In this document: positions 16,518-26,900 of the stretch, in pieces
Numbering within the stretch: the stretch's first letter is position 1
How the letters are laid out: each line of letters begins with the position of its first letter
Assembly (NCBI GenBank): GCA_023398955.1
Contig: JAEWRL010000176.1
Coordinates: forward strand, 8,859-72,858
Reading direction: 5' to 3'
Length of the DNA stretch: 64,000 nt
DNA from: Pseudomonadota bacterium
GTDB taxonomy: Bacteria > Myxococcota_A > Polyangia > Polyangiales > Polyangiaceae
The notes under the pieces: model-generated
Told to the model about the DNA's origin: nothing
Database searches by the model: none
Seen by the model: only the letters and a program-made list of their open reading frames with translations
Translations under genes and position numbers: made by a program

Positions 16518-17621
16518 ATGGTATCCAGGGTGCCGGCGGGCCCCATTGGCACCCGCTCGCTCGAGGCAGCCTTGGGTTTCGCTCGCATCAACACTGCAAG
16601 GGAAGAAGAGGAGCCGCCTCCCTCGCGCCGCCTCGTGGTGGTCAAGAGAAGCCTGTCCTGGAGCTCCCGCATCACTGTCGTGGGCCTGGCTCTCGCAATC
16701 CTCGTATCCCTATTCCAAATCAATCGCTCGCGGGTAGCCCGCGAGCGGCAGCGACAGGAATTCTTGGCTGAGCAGGCCGCCCGGGCGGAACTGGCGCTCG
16801 AGGGAGAGCGGGCTCTGTTCCTGGAATCGCCAGAAACCCCCATTACCGTAGATCCTGCCCAGGGCGTAGGTGCACCGGAGCCCGAGTCCCGGGATCCCGA
16901 GCCTGTCTCCGTCTGTCCGAGCGATATGGTGCTGATTGAGGGCGATTTCTGCCCCAGCGTTGCCCACAGCTGCCGGAAGTACATCAGCATGGCGCGGGAC
17001 CGTTGCGCGGAGTTCTGGGAGACCAGCCGCTGCTTCGGGGCACCCCTAGCCAAGCGCTTCTGCATCGATCGATTCGAGTACCCCAATCTCACGGGCGTGT
17101 TGCCTCTCATCGCAGTCGACTGGACCGAAGCAAGAACCATGTGCCGACTCTCTGGCAAACGTCTTTGCACTGACAACGAATGGACGCTCGCGTGCGAGGG
17201 ACCGGGCCGGCTCCCGTATCCGTACGGCTACATGCGTGATGCCGAAGCTTGCAATATCGACAAGCCCTATATCATCGCGAATCCGTACGCCTACGCCGAT
17301 CCTCGGCGCAGGACCGAGGAGATTGCGCGCGTCGACCAGCGGGAGCCGTCAGGTAGCCGCGCAGGCTGCGTGAGTTCCTTCGGTGTCCACGACATGACTG
17401 GCAATGTCGACGAGTGGGTGCTCAATGAGTCGGGATTCCCCAACAAGCCCCCGTACCGGAGTGGTCTCAAGGGTGGGTACTGGGGGCCCGTGCGAAACCG
17501 TTGCCGACCCATGACGACCGATCACAACGACTGGCACGATGGCTATCAGATCGGGTTTCGGTGCTGTATGGACCCGCAGGATGGCGGACGCGCGGCACCC
17601 GACGGCGCTGGTTCGCGCTGA
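16518..17621 (+). CDS. FGE-sulfatase (SUMF1-like) domain protein, membrane-anchored
   Basis: 367 residues. A cytoplasmic N-terminus of about 50 residues is followed by one membrane helix (ITVVGLALAILVSLFQI, about 51-68), a coiled-coil-like charged linker (SRVARERQRQEFLAEQAAR), and then an extracytoplasmic FGE-sulfatase domain (about 130-355). It shows FCIDRFEYPN, DWTEARTMC..SGKRLCTDNEW, GNVDEWV and GFRCCMD. Formylglycine-generating enzymes share this fold, but the catalytic Cys pair is not evident and most members of this branch have unknown function. Many Cys fit an oxidising compartment. A second, lipid-anchored paralogue lies at 54832-55824. Confidence 0.8.
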   Translation: MVSRVPAGPIGTRSLEAALGFARINTAREEEEPPPSRRLVVVKRSLSWSSRITVVGLALAILVSLFQINRSRVARERQRQEFLAEQAARAELALEGERALFLESPETPITVDPAQGVGAPEPESRDPEPVSVCPSDMVLIEGDFCPSVAHSCRKYISMARDRCAEFWETSRCFGAPLAKRFCIDRFEYPNLTGVLPLIAVDWTEARTMCRLSGKRLCTDNEWTLACEGPGRLPYPYGYMRDAEACNIDKPYIIANPYAYADPRRRTEEIARVDQREPSGSRAGCVSSFGVHDMTGNVDEWVLNESGFPNKPPYRSGLKGGYWGPVRNRCRPMTTDHNDWHDGYQIGFRCCMDPQDGGRAAPDGAGSR

Positions 17622-17687
17622 ATGGGCGAGCGCCACGGGAGCAGCTTTCGCAGTGGAAGCCCCGGCCAGCTGCGATTCTGACGGCTC

Positions 17688-17853
17688 TCCGCGCGTGTGC
17701 AGGAGCAGCATTGACCGCAACAACCAACGGGCCGCCGTTGCTGCGCATGGGGCACAGGGAGTAGAGACCTGCTTCGCTGAACTTCCGCAAATGCTCGTAT
17801 GCGACGAACCCCTTGTCGAGCAGCAGCAATGTATCGGCATAGCGCTCGCCCAT
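17688..17853 (-). pseudogene. Transposase fragment (DDE/IS4-like remnant)
   Basis: Reading from 17853, the translation GERYADTLLLLDKGF-VAYEHLRKF-SEAGLYSLCPMRSN resembles the stretch around the second catalytic acid of IS4-type DDE transposases, where an L-x-D-x-G-F motif is followed by a helix and a strand. An in-frame stop precedes the ATG, and the sequence downstream turns into biased nonsense, so this is a relic of about 55 codons. The flanks show no terminal repeats. It sits in the gap between the FGE-domain gene and the 3' end of nirBD. Confidence 0.45.
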
Positions 17854-17915
17854 TCAGTGCCCGAGCGGTCGGCGCTGATGAGGACGCTGCCGCTGCCCCC
17901 CCCAAAGGTCATGCA

Positions 17916-20900
17916 CTACTCGGCTGGCTCGGCGACGACGTGAAGATGGTGATTGCCAGGTGCGCCCGAGAGCGCGGCACGGCTCCACTCCTGCTCGTGC
18001 GGCACCGAACCCGCGGAGAGGCAGGCGCTGGAGCTGGAGACGAGGTCGGCGCTTCGTTCGATGGGCGGCAACTCGACCATCACCTGGTTCCCCTCGACCT
18101 TGACAGGGAAGGTGCGGATTGCCGCCGCATCCCCCGAGAGACACTCGCCTGTGGCCAGGGAGAACGTCTTCTTGTGGTGCGGGCAAGCTACCTTTGGGCG
18201 CCCCTGGTCGTCGCCGATCAGGCCTCGTCCGAGCACCATGTCTCCCTTGTGCGGACACTGTGCAACCGTGGCGTACCACTCGCCGCGCGAAGAGAAATTG
18301 AAGACCGCAATCTGGGCGGCGCCGTAGCGGAAGGTGAGCCCGCCCTCCTTGGGGAAGTCGTGTACGGCCGCCATGGGCACCCAATGCACATCGAGCACGG
18401 GGAGCCTCCGCGGCGACGGCGTGTGGCGAGGCCAGTCCGCCGGGCGTCCCTGGCCTCGCTCTTCTACGAGGGGTCCACGACGTGGTGGCGAGGCGTTCGC
18501 GAAGTGTCTGAACCTGGAACGGAGTTGCGCGTCGTTGACCGCTGCCGCCCATTCGCAAGTATAGCTCTCGACCAGCGCGTTCATCTCACGTTCCAGGGTT
18601 TCGCCGAGGCCCAGGGCGTCCTCGACGATCACCGAGCGTAGGTGTTCGATCCCGCCTGGAAGCGCCTCGAGCCACTTCGATGTGCGTGTGAGGCGATCGG
18701 CGGTGCGGATGTAGAACATCAGAAAGCGGTCGATGTACCGGATGGCCGTGTCCTCGTCGAGGTCCGAGGCGAGCAGGTCCGCGTGGCGCGGCGTCATGCC
18801 GCCATTCCCGCAGACGTAGAGGTTGTACCCCTTCTCCGTCGCAATGAGTCCAAAGTCCTTCGAGCGCGCCTCGGCGCACTCCCGGGTGCAGCCGCTGACT
18901 GCTGACTTGAGCTTGTGTGGAGCCCGTATCCCCTTGTACCGGTTCTCGATGCGGATCGCGAAGCCGACCGAGTCCTGCACGCCGTAGCGGCACCAGGCAG
19001 TGCCCACGCAGCTCTTGACCGTCCTTACGGCCTTGCCATAGGCGTGGCCGCTCTCGAACCCCGCTTGGACGAGCTCTTCCCAGATGGCAGGGAGCTGATC
19101 GAGCTCGGCTCCGAGAAGGTCGATGCGCTGGCCCCCTGTGATCTTGGTATAGAGGCCGTACTTTTTCGCTACCTGCCCCAGCACGATGAGTTTGTCAGGC
19201 GTGATCTCGCCGCCGGGGATCCTCGGTACCACCGAGTAGAGGCCGCCCCGCTGGATATTGGCGAGGAACCGGTCATTGGTGTCCTGGATGGTGTCGTGGT
19301 TCAAGACGAGGTCGTTGTGCACGCTCGCAAGGAGCGAAGCCACTGTGGGCTTACAGATCTCACAACCAAGCCCCTTGCCGTGGGAAGCAAGTAGCTCCGC
19401 AAAGCTCCGCGCGCCCGTGACCTTGACGATCTCGAAGAGTGCCTGCCGGTCATAAGGGAAGTGCTCGCAGAGATCTCGTCGCACCTCGTGGCCAGCTGCG
19501 GAGAGCTCTGCATCCAGGAGGCTCTGGAGCGACGCCAGACAGCCCCCGCATCCCGTTCCGGCGCGGGTGTTGGACTTCAAGGCTTGAAGGGAGCCGCAGC
19601 CATGGGAAATTGCGCCCTTTACCGAGCCAACGCTCACGTTGTTGCAGGAGCAGACGATGGCCGCTGGCGAGTCGCTGGTTGCCGCCGGGGCTCGTCGCGT
19701 CCCCATGAGAAGCTCCTCCGGGCTGCCGGAGAGGGGCTGGCCTGCCTTCGTCATCTGCAGGAGGGGGACATAGTCCTTCGTGTCTCCGACTAGGATACCG
19801 CCAATGAGCTTGCTGCAGTCGGAGCTCACGACGAGTTTCTTGTAGACGCCCTGGACGTGATCCTCGAAGCTCACACAACGGTTGCCGTTGTCTTCGTCGA
19901 GTGGGTTCCCGAAGCTCGCGACGTCGACGCCTAGGAGCTTCAACTTCGTGGACATGTCGCTGCCCGTGAAGCTGGCGTCTTCCCCACACAAGCTACGCGC
20001 GAGCGCTTCGGCCATTGCATAGCCCGGCGCGACGAGGCCATAGCTGGCTCCCCGGTGAGCGGCACATTCTCCGATCGCATAAACCCGGGGCACGTTGGTG
20101 GCGAGGCCGTCGTTCACCACGATTCCACCGCGGGGGTGCACCTCGATCCCCGCGTCGCGCGCGAGCTCATCGCGGGGGCGGATGCCCGCTGAGACGATGA
20201 CCATGTCCACGTCGATCGAGGTCCCGTCCGCAAGGGTCATCGACTCCACGTGTCCATTCCCCTCGATGCGCTCCGCCTGGGCCCCCAGGTGCACTCTCAC
20301 CCCCAGGGCCTCCACCGCTGTGGCCAGGAGGCTCGCGGCGGCCTTGTCCAGCTGGCGAGGCATCAGTCGCGGCGCGAACTCGAGAACGTGGGTGAGCAGG
20401 CCGAGGTCGAGCACTGCCTTGGCTGCTTCCAGCCCGAGCAGGCCGCCCCCCAGCACCGCCGCCGTGCGGCAGCTTCGTGCGTAGGCCGCGATGCGATCCA
20501 GGTCCTCGATGGTGCGGTAGACGAAGACGCCGGGTTTGTCGATCCCGACGATGGGAGGAACGAAGGGGCGCGAGCCCGTGGCGAGGACGAGGTGGTCGAA
20601 ACCAACCCAGGCACCGCTCGAGGTAAATGCCCGGTGCCCCTCGAGGTCCAGGGTTTCGATGCTCTCTGCCAACCGTAGCTCGATGCCGCGCTCGCGGTAC
20701 CACTCGACGCTGGCCAGCGTCAGTGCCTGGCCGTCCCGGCTTGCCAGGTAATCGGTGAGGTGCACTCGGTCGTAAGCGGGCACCGGCTCCTCCCCAACGA
20801 CGTTCACCGAATACTGGCGCGCCGTGTCGCGTTGGGTCAGCTCGTCGCAGAATCGCTGGCCAACCATGCCATTGCCGACCACGAGCACCCGCTCGCGCTC

Positions 20901-20957
20901 TCCGTCGCTCTCGCTCATGGGAACATTCGCTGGCGCATTCGAAGGGAGTGTCCTCAT
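17916..20957 (-). CDS. nirBD: Fused NirB-NirD NAD(P)H nitrite reductase
   Basis: 1013 residues combining both subunits of assimilatory siroheme nitrite reductase, which reduces nitrite to ammonium in the cytoplasm. In order: an FAD/NAD(P)H oxidoreductase (about 20-330: VLVVGNGMVGQRFC, LVLATGSRPF, AVLGGGLLGLEAA, YAIGECA), a bacterioferredoxin-like [2Fe-2S] region (VCSCNN...CGGC), a second redox/siroheme half with [4Fe-4S]-siroheme ligands (SCVGTAWCRYG and SGCTRECAEARS), and from about 880 a Rieske domain with CPHKGD and CPHHKKTF. All Rieske ligands (C-x-H, C-x2-H) are present, unlike in enteric NirD. An ATG at 20918 (just before SESDGERERVLVV) is an alternative start. It follows a CysJ-like gene by 169 bp. 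Confidence 0.95.
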   Translation of the reverse strand: MRTLPSNAPANVPMSESDGERERVLVVGNGMVGQRFCDELTQRDTARQYSVNVVGEEPVPAYDRVHLTDYLASRDGQALTLASVEWYRERGIELRLAESIETLDLEGHRAFTSSGAWVGFDHLVLATGSRPFVPPIVGIDKPGVFVYRTIEDLDRIAAYARSCRTAAVLGGGLLGLEAAKAVLDLGLLTHVLEFAPRLMPRQLDKAAASLLATAVEALGVRVHLGAQAERIEGNGHVESMTLADGTSIDVDMVIVSAGIRPRDELARDAGIEVHPRGGIVVNDGLATNVPRVYAIGECAAHRGASYGLVAPGYAMAEALARSLCGEDASFTGSDMSTKLKLLGVDVASFGNPLDEDNGNRCVSFEDHVQGVYKKLVVSSDCSKLIGGILVGDTKDYVPLLQMTKAGQPLSGSPEELLMGTRRAPAATSDSPAAIVCSCNNVSVGSVKGAISHGCGSLQALKSNTRAGTGCGGCLASLQSLLDAELSAAGHEVRRDLCEHFPYDRQALFEIVKVTGARSFAELLASHGKGLGCEICKPTVASLLASVHNDLVLNHDTIQDTNDRFLANIQRGGLYSVVPRIPGGEITPDKLIVLGQVAKKYGLYTKITGGQRIDLLGAELDQLPAIWEELVQAGFESGHAYGKAVRTVKSCVGTAWCRYGVQDSVGFAIRIENRYKGIRAPHKLKSAVSGCTRECAEARSKDFGLIATEKGYNLYVCGNGGMTPRHADLLASDLDEDTAIRYIDRFLMFYIRTADRLTRTSKWLEALPGGIEHLRSVIVEDALGLGETLEREMNALVESYTCEWAAAVNDAQLRSRFRHFANASPPRRGPLVEERGQGRPADWPRHTPSPRRLPVLDVHWVPMAAVHDFPKEGGLTFRYGAAQIAVFNFSSRGEWYATVAQCPHKGDMVLGRGLIGDDQGRPKVACPHHKKTFSLATGECLSGDAAAIRTFPVKVEGNQVMVELPPIERSADLVSSSSACLSAGSVPHEQEWSRAALSGAPGNHHLHVVAEPAE

Positions 20958-21126
20958 GAAATGAGCTTTCGACGCAGGGTGTCTCTCAGCAATCGCATTG
21001 GCGGCACGCCGCGCCGTGAAATCTCCGTTTCGGAAACATCCCGGACGCTCGCCAAAGGCTCATGCCACGAACGGAACGACTCGCGTTACATCCAGGAAAC
21101 CTGGGTCTCGTGCACGCTCCGAAGGT

Positions 21127-22473
21127 TCACGGTTCGGGGACGAGGAAAGGGCGGAAGCTGCCTGCGCGAAGGAGCCCCGCCATCCATTCCTTCGCGGCGT
21201 CCGCTGACATGCGACCCTCGTTCACGGCGAGGCGCTGTAGGGCCTCCGCGATCTTTGCGACCTCAGGCTCGGAGCCACAAGCGCAGAGGATGGATTTGTC
21301 GATGATCCAACTCCAGAGCGTCGCGCCCTGCGCCTCGATGAGTTCCATCAGCGCGTCGGGTCCGGGAACGCTCGTGGAGTGCCAGCGCGTGAGCCTGCCG
21401 CTGCGCTGCCAGCCGGTGAACTCGGAGTCGAACCAGCGGGTATCGGAGAAGACCCAGTTCCGCCCACGCGCGCCCGTTCCCGAGCGGTAGTCCAGGAAAC
21501 AACGAGCCCGGGCCACGGTGATCCCGCAAGTGAACACCACGACCGCCGCATCGGGGTCGTCCGGTAGCGCGGTCTCGGCTGGCGCTGCGAAAATGGGAAG
21601 CCAGCGGCCGACCTCGAGGTTCTCGCGGACGAAAGGCGAGGCCGCTCCAAACCCCGCGTTTGGCCTCTCATCGAGGACCGTCAGCGCCTCGACGGTTTCT
21701 GGACCCGAGGTGGCGAAGGCTACCACTGGGTAGAAGCTCGGAACGAGCGGGTGCAGTGCCTGGGCGAAATCGCGAGGACGAGGTCTAGCCGATGGAAAGC
21801 GTCGCAACAGGCCTTGCACCGTGAGCTCGCAAGGCGCGCTCGCGTCGACCATCTGGCGCAGATGGTCGCGCTCATCGCCGGCTCGCGCGACTTCGGCGAG
21901 TAGCTCCACGAGCGCCTTGCTGGGTCGCCTTATCTCGAGCTCCTCCAGCAAGACACGCCAGAGCGGATTTGCACCGCGAGGCGAGTCGACCACCTCTTGG
22001 CCTCGTGCTCCGAGTGTTCGCAGCAGCTGTCGCACCAGATCCGGCGCATTCTGGGGCGCGACTCCCAACGTGCTGCAAGGGTCAAAGGCGAGATCGCTGC
22101 CCTCCACGTCGAGGACGAAGCGAAGGACGCGGTCCGGACCCGACGACACGCTCGTCACCTCCGTGATCCGCGCGGCGAACGGGTTGACCCGGGAGTGTCG
22201 CGGCAGCGCGTCTTCGGGCGTGCTGCGTCGCGTCAAGCCTGGTGCCATGCTCCGGTGTTCCTGCTGGAGCAAGCTGCTCTCCGTTTGTCTCGCTCCCGTG
22301 GCCCCGCACGAATCGGAGGAGGACTCGAGGAGCGCGATGAGGAATCCCTGGAGCCATGCTCGTTGCTCGTCGGAGAAGAGTACCCCTTGCGGCAGGGTGG
22401 CGCGCGCTCCGCGGCCACAGGCTTGGCCCGCCTTGAAGAGCTGTTCGAGCTGATCTTGTGAGAGATGAGACAT
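21127..22473 (-). CDS. FMN-less sulfite-reductase-alpha-like flavoprotein with eroded motifs
   Basis: 448 residues. The N-terminal FSDEQRAWLQGFLIALL segment, then RVNPFAARITEVT...FDPCSTLGVAPQNAPDLV, match the bacterial FMN-lacking CysJ-like reductases (FAD plus NADPH domains). The C-terminal end (GRMSADAAKEWMAGLLRAGSF) is also family-like. The functional motifs are damaged: the FAD motif RxYS reads SFYP, the nucleotide loop GxGTGIAP reads TCGITVAR, and the GD before the last helix reads GS. The tail aromatic that stacks on FAD is not evident. It may be a non-catalytic or repurposed subunit. It lies between nirBD and a triple-GAF gene, all on the minus strand; the GAF gene is 24 bp upstream. 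Confidence 0.75.
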   Translation of the reverse strand: MSHLSQDQLEQLFKAGQACGRGARATLPQGVLFSDEQRAWLQGFLIALLESSSDSCGATGARQTESSLLQQEHRSMAPGLTRRSTPEDALPRHSRVNPFAARITEVTSVSSGPDRVLRFVLDVEGSDLAFDPCSTLGVAPQNAPDLVRQLLRTLGARGQEVVDSPRGANPLWRVLLEELEIRRPSKALVELLAEVARAGDERDHLRQMVDASAPCELTVQGLLRRFPSARPRPRDFAQALHPLVPSFYPVVAFATSGPETVEALTVLDERPNAGFGAASPFVRENLEVGRWLPIFAAPAETALPDDPDAAVVVFTCGITVARARCFLDYRSGTGARGRNWVFSDTRWFDSEFTGWQRSGRLTRWHSTSVPGPDALMELIEAQGATLWSWIIDKSILCACGSEPEVAKIAEALQRLAVNEGRMSADAAKEWMAGLLRAGSFRPFLVPEP

Positions 22474-22497
22474 GACGAGATCCCGGTTGGCCGATGG

Positions 22498-23454
22498 CTA
22501 GCTCAGCAGTACGATCACCGACTGCACACCTCCTCCTCGAAGCACAGGGATTCCGACGCCCATTCGGAGTCCCGCGTTTGCTGCCGCGCCCGCCCGCACG
22601 AACTCGTCTTTCGTGAGCTGGTCGAGCACCACGGGCATTCCGGAGCTCCACACGCGGCCCGGTAGGCCTTCCTGGGGCCGAAAGGTCTGTTCCTGGGAGG
22701 CTGCGTCGAAGGCCTCCAGATCGTGATAGGCTGCGGCCGTTCGCCTGAGGTACTTGCCGGAAGGTGCTGGCGACCAGACCTCGAAGGCGCGGGCCAAAGG
22801 GCGCCCCAGCGCCGAGATGAAGACCAAGACGGAGCTGAGACGGTCGCCGTGGAAGAGGGGCATGGCCAGCCCGCTCTTGAGCCCCAGGGAGCGTGCAGCC
22901 ACGGCTCGAACGAACGTCTCGCTGGTCCCCAAATCCTCGACGATGCGCGGAGCGCCGCTGGCCCAGGTGGCGCCGGGCAGACCTACCCCCTGTGGAAACG
23001 TGAGAAGCGCGCTCAGACGACGAAAGTCGTCATGTGTCCCGTAGTATCCCGAGAGTAGCTGCAGGGCTTCCCCGTTGGAATGGGGCCCCCATATCTCCAG
23101 CGCGCCAGCTTCCCGCCCGGGAGCACCGAAGATCAACACCAGGACCGCCCGAACCACCTCACCATCGATGATGGGAATGCCCAAGGCGGCAGCGAACTGT
23201 GCCTCGGCGCGCGCAGCCCTCGCCGGATGCCCGTCGCTGGCGAAGCGACGCAGCACCGCGGCGCTTCGCGTCGCCCACACGCGGCCCGGCAGGCCCTCGC
23301 CCGAGCGACACGTGAGACCGCGGGACGCCGCCTCGAACTCCGTGAAGGGGCCGTAGGACCCAGCCGTGAGCCGCAGCGCCGTCCGGTCCTGAGCTGGCGT
23401 CCAGACCTCTGCAACGCAGAGCAGGCTCGTGTCCCATGTCGTTTCCCGTTCCAC
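22498..23454 (-). CDS. Protein with three tandem GAF-like domains
   Basis: 318 residues starting with GTG, consisting of three repeats of about 100 residues. Each begins with E(V/I)W-x-P, continues L-x-L-x-(S/A)G-x-Y and GxGLPGR-x-W, then ends with a strand pair before the next unit (WTPAQDR.., WGPHSNG.., WSPAPSG..; GEGLPGRVW, GVGLPGATW, EGLPGRVW). This is the GAF fold, which binds small ligands or acts as a dimerisation module. No output domain (kinase, cyclase, DNA-binding) is attached, so it must act on a partner. An open frame with plausible coding continues 16 codons upstream of the GTG without a standard start, so the true N-terminus may be slightly longer. Confidence 0.75.
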   Translation of the reverse strand: MERETTWDTSLLCVAEVWTPAQDRTALRLTAGSYGPFTEFEAASRGLTCRSGEGLPGRVWATRSAAVLRRFASDGHPARAARAEAQFAAALGIPIIDGEVVRAVLVLIFGAPGREAGALEIWGPHSNGEALQLLSGYYGTHDDFRRLSALLTFPQGVGLPGATWASGAPRIVEDLGTSETFVRAVAARSLGLKSGLAMPLFHGDRLSSVLVFISALGRPLARAFEVWSPAPSGKYLRRTAAAYHDLEAFDAASQEQTFRPQEGLPGRVWSSGMPVVLDQLTKDEFVRAGAAANAGLRMGVGIPVLRGGGVQSVIVLLS

Positions 23455-23980
23455 TTGTTCGAGCGAACTCCCAAGCAGGTTGCGGGAGTGTGTCTTCAGG
23501 CGGCCAGGGACGTTTCATTGCGCGCATCAGCGGCTCGTGCGGTGTGGCGATCGTGCTTCGGGGGGCCATCGTCGCCAGCGGCGAACGAGCCGGCGCCCGG
23601 AGCTGGGATCATGGCTTGGCGGCCGGGAAGGGGGCCCACCCTGTCGTCGGAGGGCCCACCCCGAGCAGCGTGAGCGAACCCCTCCCCGGTGACGAACCGG
23701 GGCGTGTGCTCTCGGGCGCGCCAGTGCCAAGAAGCGATTCGATCCATCCCACAACTTTGCACGTCTCAGGGGTGAGCTCGTGAGCTGTGCACGTGCTGCG
23801 TGGACCATGGCGTCTGTTCGGAATGTCCGTTGGAAGTGGGGGCGCACTGGCCTGCTCGCGAAGCTGTAAACCTTTGAAGCACGCGGATATTCGGCTTGGC
23901 GGGCCCGGGTGCGTCCCTTGTTGAGAATAGCGGGGAGGCGTCACGCTACGCCATCTGAGTTCTGTTACGCTTCCGTTGCT
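23455..23980. other. 526-bp intergenic region between divergent genes
   Basis: It separates the GAF gene (minus) from the giant TPR gene (plus). Short ORFs here, on both strands, have Arg/Pro/Gly-biased translations and no support. Bases 23455-23500 may still belong to the N-terminus of the GAF gene if it uses a non-standard start. No clear promoter or hairpin was found. Confidence 0.4.
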
Positions 23981-26900
23981 ATGAGGGCGGAAACGCATAC
24001 CGGTGAAATGCAGGCCATGGCGCACAACGGATCGTGGACACTGGACGCAATCAACGAGCGGCTCGCGATGCCTTTGGCCAAGGAGACAGAGCTCGTCGAG
24101 GTCTTGATCGACGAGTTCGCGATGGCCCCCAACGCGGAAGGGATCTTCGACGAGTTTCACCAAGCCGCGATCCGCGACGAGCGCGTTTCCCACGTGGCAA
24201 CGGCATACCGGCGCGCACTGCGCAAGACGCGTCTCCAGCACCTTCCTCGACCCGCCCAGTCTTGCGTTTACGCGTCGGCAGCGCGGTTCTTCGCTGACGT
24301 TGCAGAGGACACTGCACTCGCCATGCGGTACGCCGAGCAAGCCATCGAAGCGCAGCCGGCCAACCCCTTGGCGCGAGAGGTGCTCGAAGTCCTCTACGTG
24401 GACGCGGAGGACGCCGCTAGGCTGTCCAAGCTCTATCACAGGGTCATTGATGTCCACGAGCATCCAGAAGACCAACTACGCCTCGCGCGCCGGGCAGTCA
24501 CCCTGATGCGCGCGATCCCGGCCAGTGATGCTGCCGCTGCCTCCCTGCGTCAATGGATCGTAAAACTGGACGCTTCGGATCTGGAAGCTTTCGATGAGCT
24601 CCAGGATCATCTGGCTAGATCAGGGAACTATCGGGAGCTCGCGGCGCTCTTGGAGCGACGCTTGGAGCAGGGCGAGGATCCGGAGGACGCCGTCCGTTGG
24701 CGCCTCATGGCGCTCTACCGCGACCAGCTCGACAGAGCCGACGAACTGGCGCGGCACTTGGAGGTGCTCCTGCAGAGAGAACCCGTTCCGCCTCTGGCGT
24801 TGCAAGGGGCCGAGGCGATGCTGGAGTCGCCCTCGGGGTACCTCGTCGCGCCAGCCGTGGCTGAGCTCTATCGCCGCGTCGGTCGCTCGAGCGACGAGCT
24901 GAGCGTGTTGACGCGCGCCATCCGCACGGCATCTGGGGATGCCCTGGATCGCATGGAGTGGCGCCTCGCCCACCTGCGGGTCGACTTGCTCGACGACCCA
25001 GCGGGCGCACTGGACCTGGTACACCCGCTGCTTCAGAGGGCTCCAGGGCGGGACGATGTGCGGCGCTTCTTCATTGACCTCAGTCGTAGGGTAGATCAGC
25101 TCGAAGAGGCCGCGCGCAAGCTCGATAAGGCGGCGCGCGCGGCGCGCGACCCGGACGCTCGCGCACGCGCCGAGTGGGACGTCGCTCAGTTGGCGCTCGA
25201 GCTCCACAACGCCAAGGCCGAACGTGACGCTTACAAGCGCATCGTGCAATCCGGTTCCATCAGCGAGCTGACGTTGAGGGCGGCGGAGGCGTTGCTCGCC
25301 TCTCCCGACGGGCTCGACAGGAAGTCCCTCGAGCGAGCTCTCGCGATCGTGGCCGAGCGCGGGGAGAGATATGCCCGCGAGGGAGCCGCTGAACGGCTGC
25401 TGGAGCTCAAGCCGGGACCGGGGCGAGTCTCACGGCGCGCTGCCTGGATTGCCCTGATGGATACCGAGCGGGAGCAGGAGGCCCTGGCGGCGCTGGAGGA
25501 GCTCCTCGACCCCGCTGCGGATGCCCCGCTTCTTGCCACCGTCTTCGAGCGCCGCGCCGCCTCGAGCATAGATGAGGAGGAATCCTACGACTATGGTTTC
25601 CGGGCCGCCGATCTGCGCGCCCAGAGCGCCGCCGAGCCCGCCGGGGCCGTGGAAGCTTGGCGGCAGCTCATCCTGACCCATGGGGCATCACGTGCCGTCT
25701 ACGCCCGCATGCTGCCGCTGCTCGAGGAGGGTGGCGACTACCCCGCCGTCGCCGATACGCTCCACGCCGACTCGGAACTAGCCCCCCCGGAGGAGCGTGC
25801 CGACATTCTGTCGCGGCTGGGCGACGTACTATACCGGAACCTGAAAGACACAGGGACGGCCATCGAAGCCTACCGGCGAGCGCTCGTGGCAGACCCAGGC
25901 CATCTGCCGAGCCGCGCGCGCCTCCAGGTGTTGTTGACGAATGAGGATGCCCAGATCCGCCTGCACGCGGCAGAAGCGCTAGAGCCAGCACTCACCCCCG
26001 ATGAAGAGGTCTGGCTCCAGATCCACGAGTTACGCGCCGAGGCGCTTCCCGACCCCGTGCAGCGCCTGGATGCTTTCAGGCGGGCTGCCGAGTTACTGCG
26101 GCGGAGCGGCAGCCAGCCGAGCAAAGGCCGGCTGCTTTGTGTGCGCGCACTGCGCTTCGCCGTTCTGGAGGCGCCGGAGCAGGTCGCCGACTGGATAGAG
26201 CTCCTCGATTTGTTTGCGGCCAGTTCCAGCGAGGTGAGCGAGGGCCTTGCTGCTGCCCTCGATGACGGGCTGCAATCCCTCGTCGGTGAACCCCTCGTTG
26301 CCCTGGCGACGGCCACCGGTCTGGCGTTGGCGCGGGAGGGGCGTACCCAGGAGGCGCTGCGAGCTTGGCTTCGCGCGGTCGACGAACGACCAACGGCCAG
26401 TCTCATGCGGCGCATCGACGGTCTGCTCACGCAGCAAGGAGCAACCCTCGATGAGCGAGTCGGACGGTACCGGGAGGTGATCGTGGGAGCTTATCCCGCC
26501 GATCGGGCAGACCTCGCCTTGGACCTGGCGCAACTCCTGGAGAACGCGAACGATCGGCGCGGAGCCGCAGAGGTTTGCGGCGAACTGCTGCGCGAGGAGT
26601 CCGGCAATCCGCAGCTCCTGAGACGGCTCGTTTTTCTGCTCAAGGCCCTGGGAGAGACCCAGGAGGTCAAGCTCGTGCTGGAGCGGGCGCTCCCCGACTT
26701 GGTGGGTGAGGACCGCGCCTACGTTCTGGGGGAGTTGGCGGGCTGCGAGCCCCAGCGTGCGGCCGAGCTGTACGCGGAGGCTCTGCGGGCAGGGAGGCTA
26801 GGCCCCGCCATGCTTTCGATCATCAAGGAATTTGCGGCGGATGCCGGGGACTTCGAGCTGCAGCAGCTCTTGCTGGAGCACCGCGCAGAGCACGCTGGCG

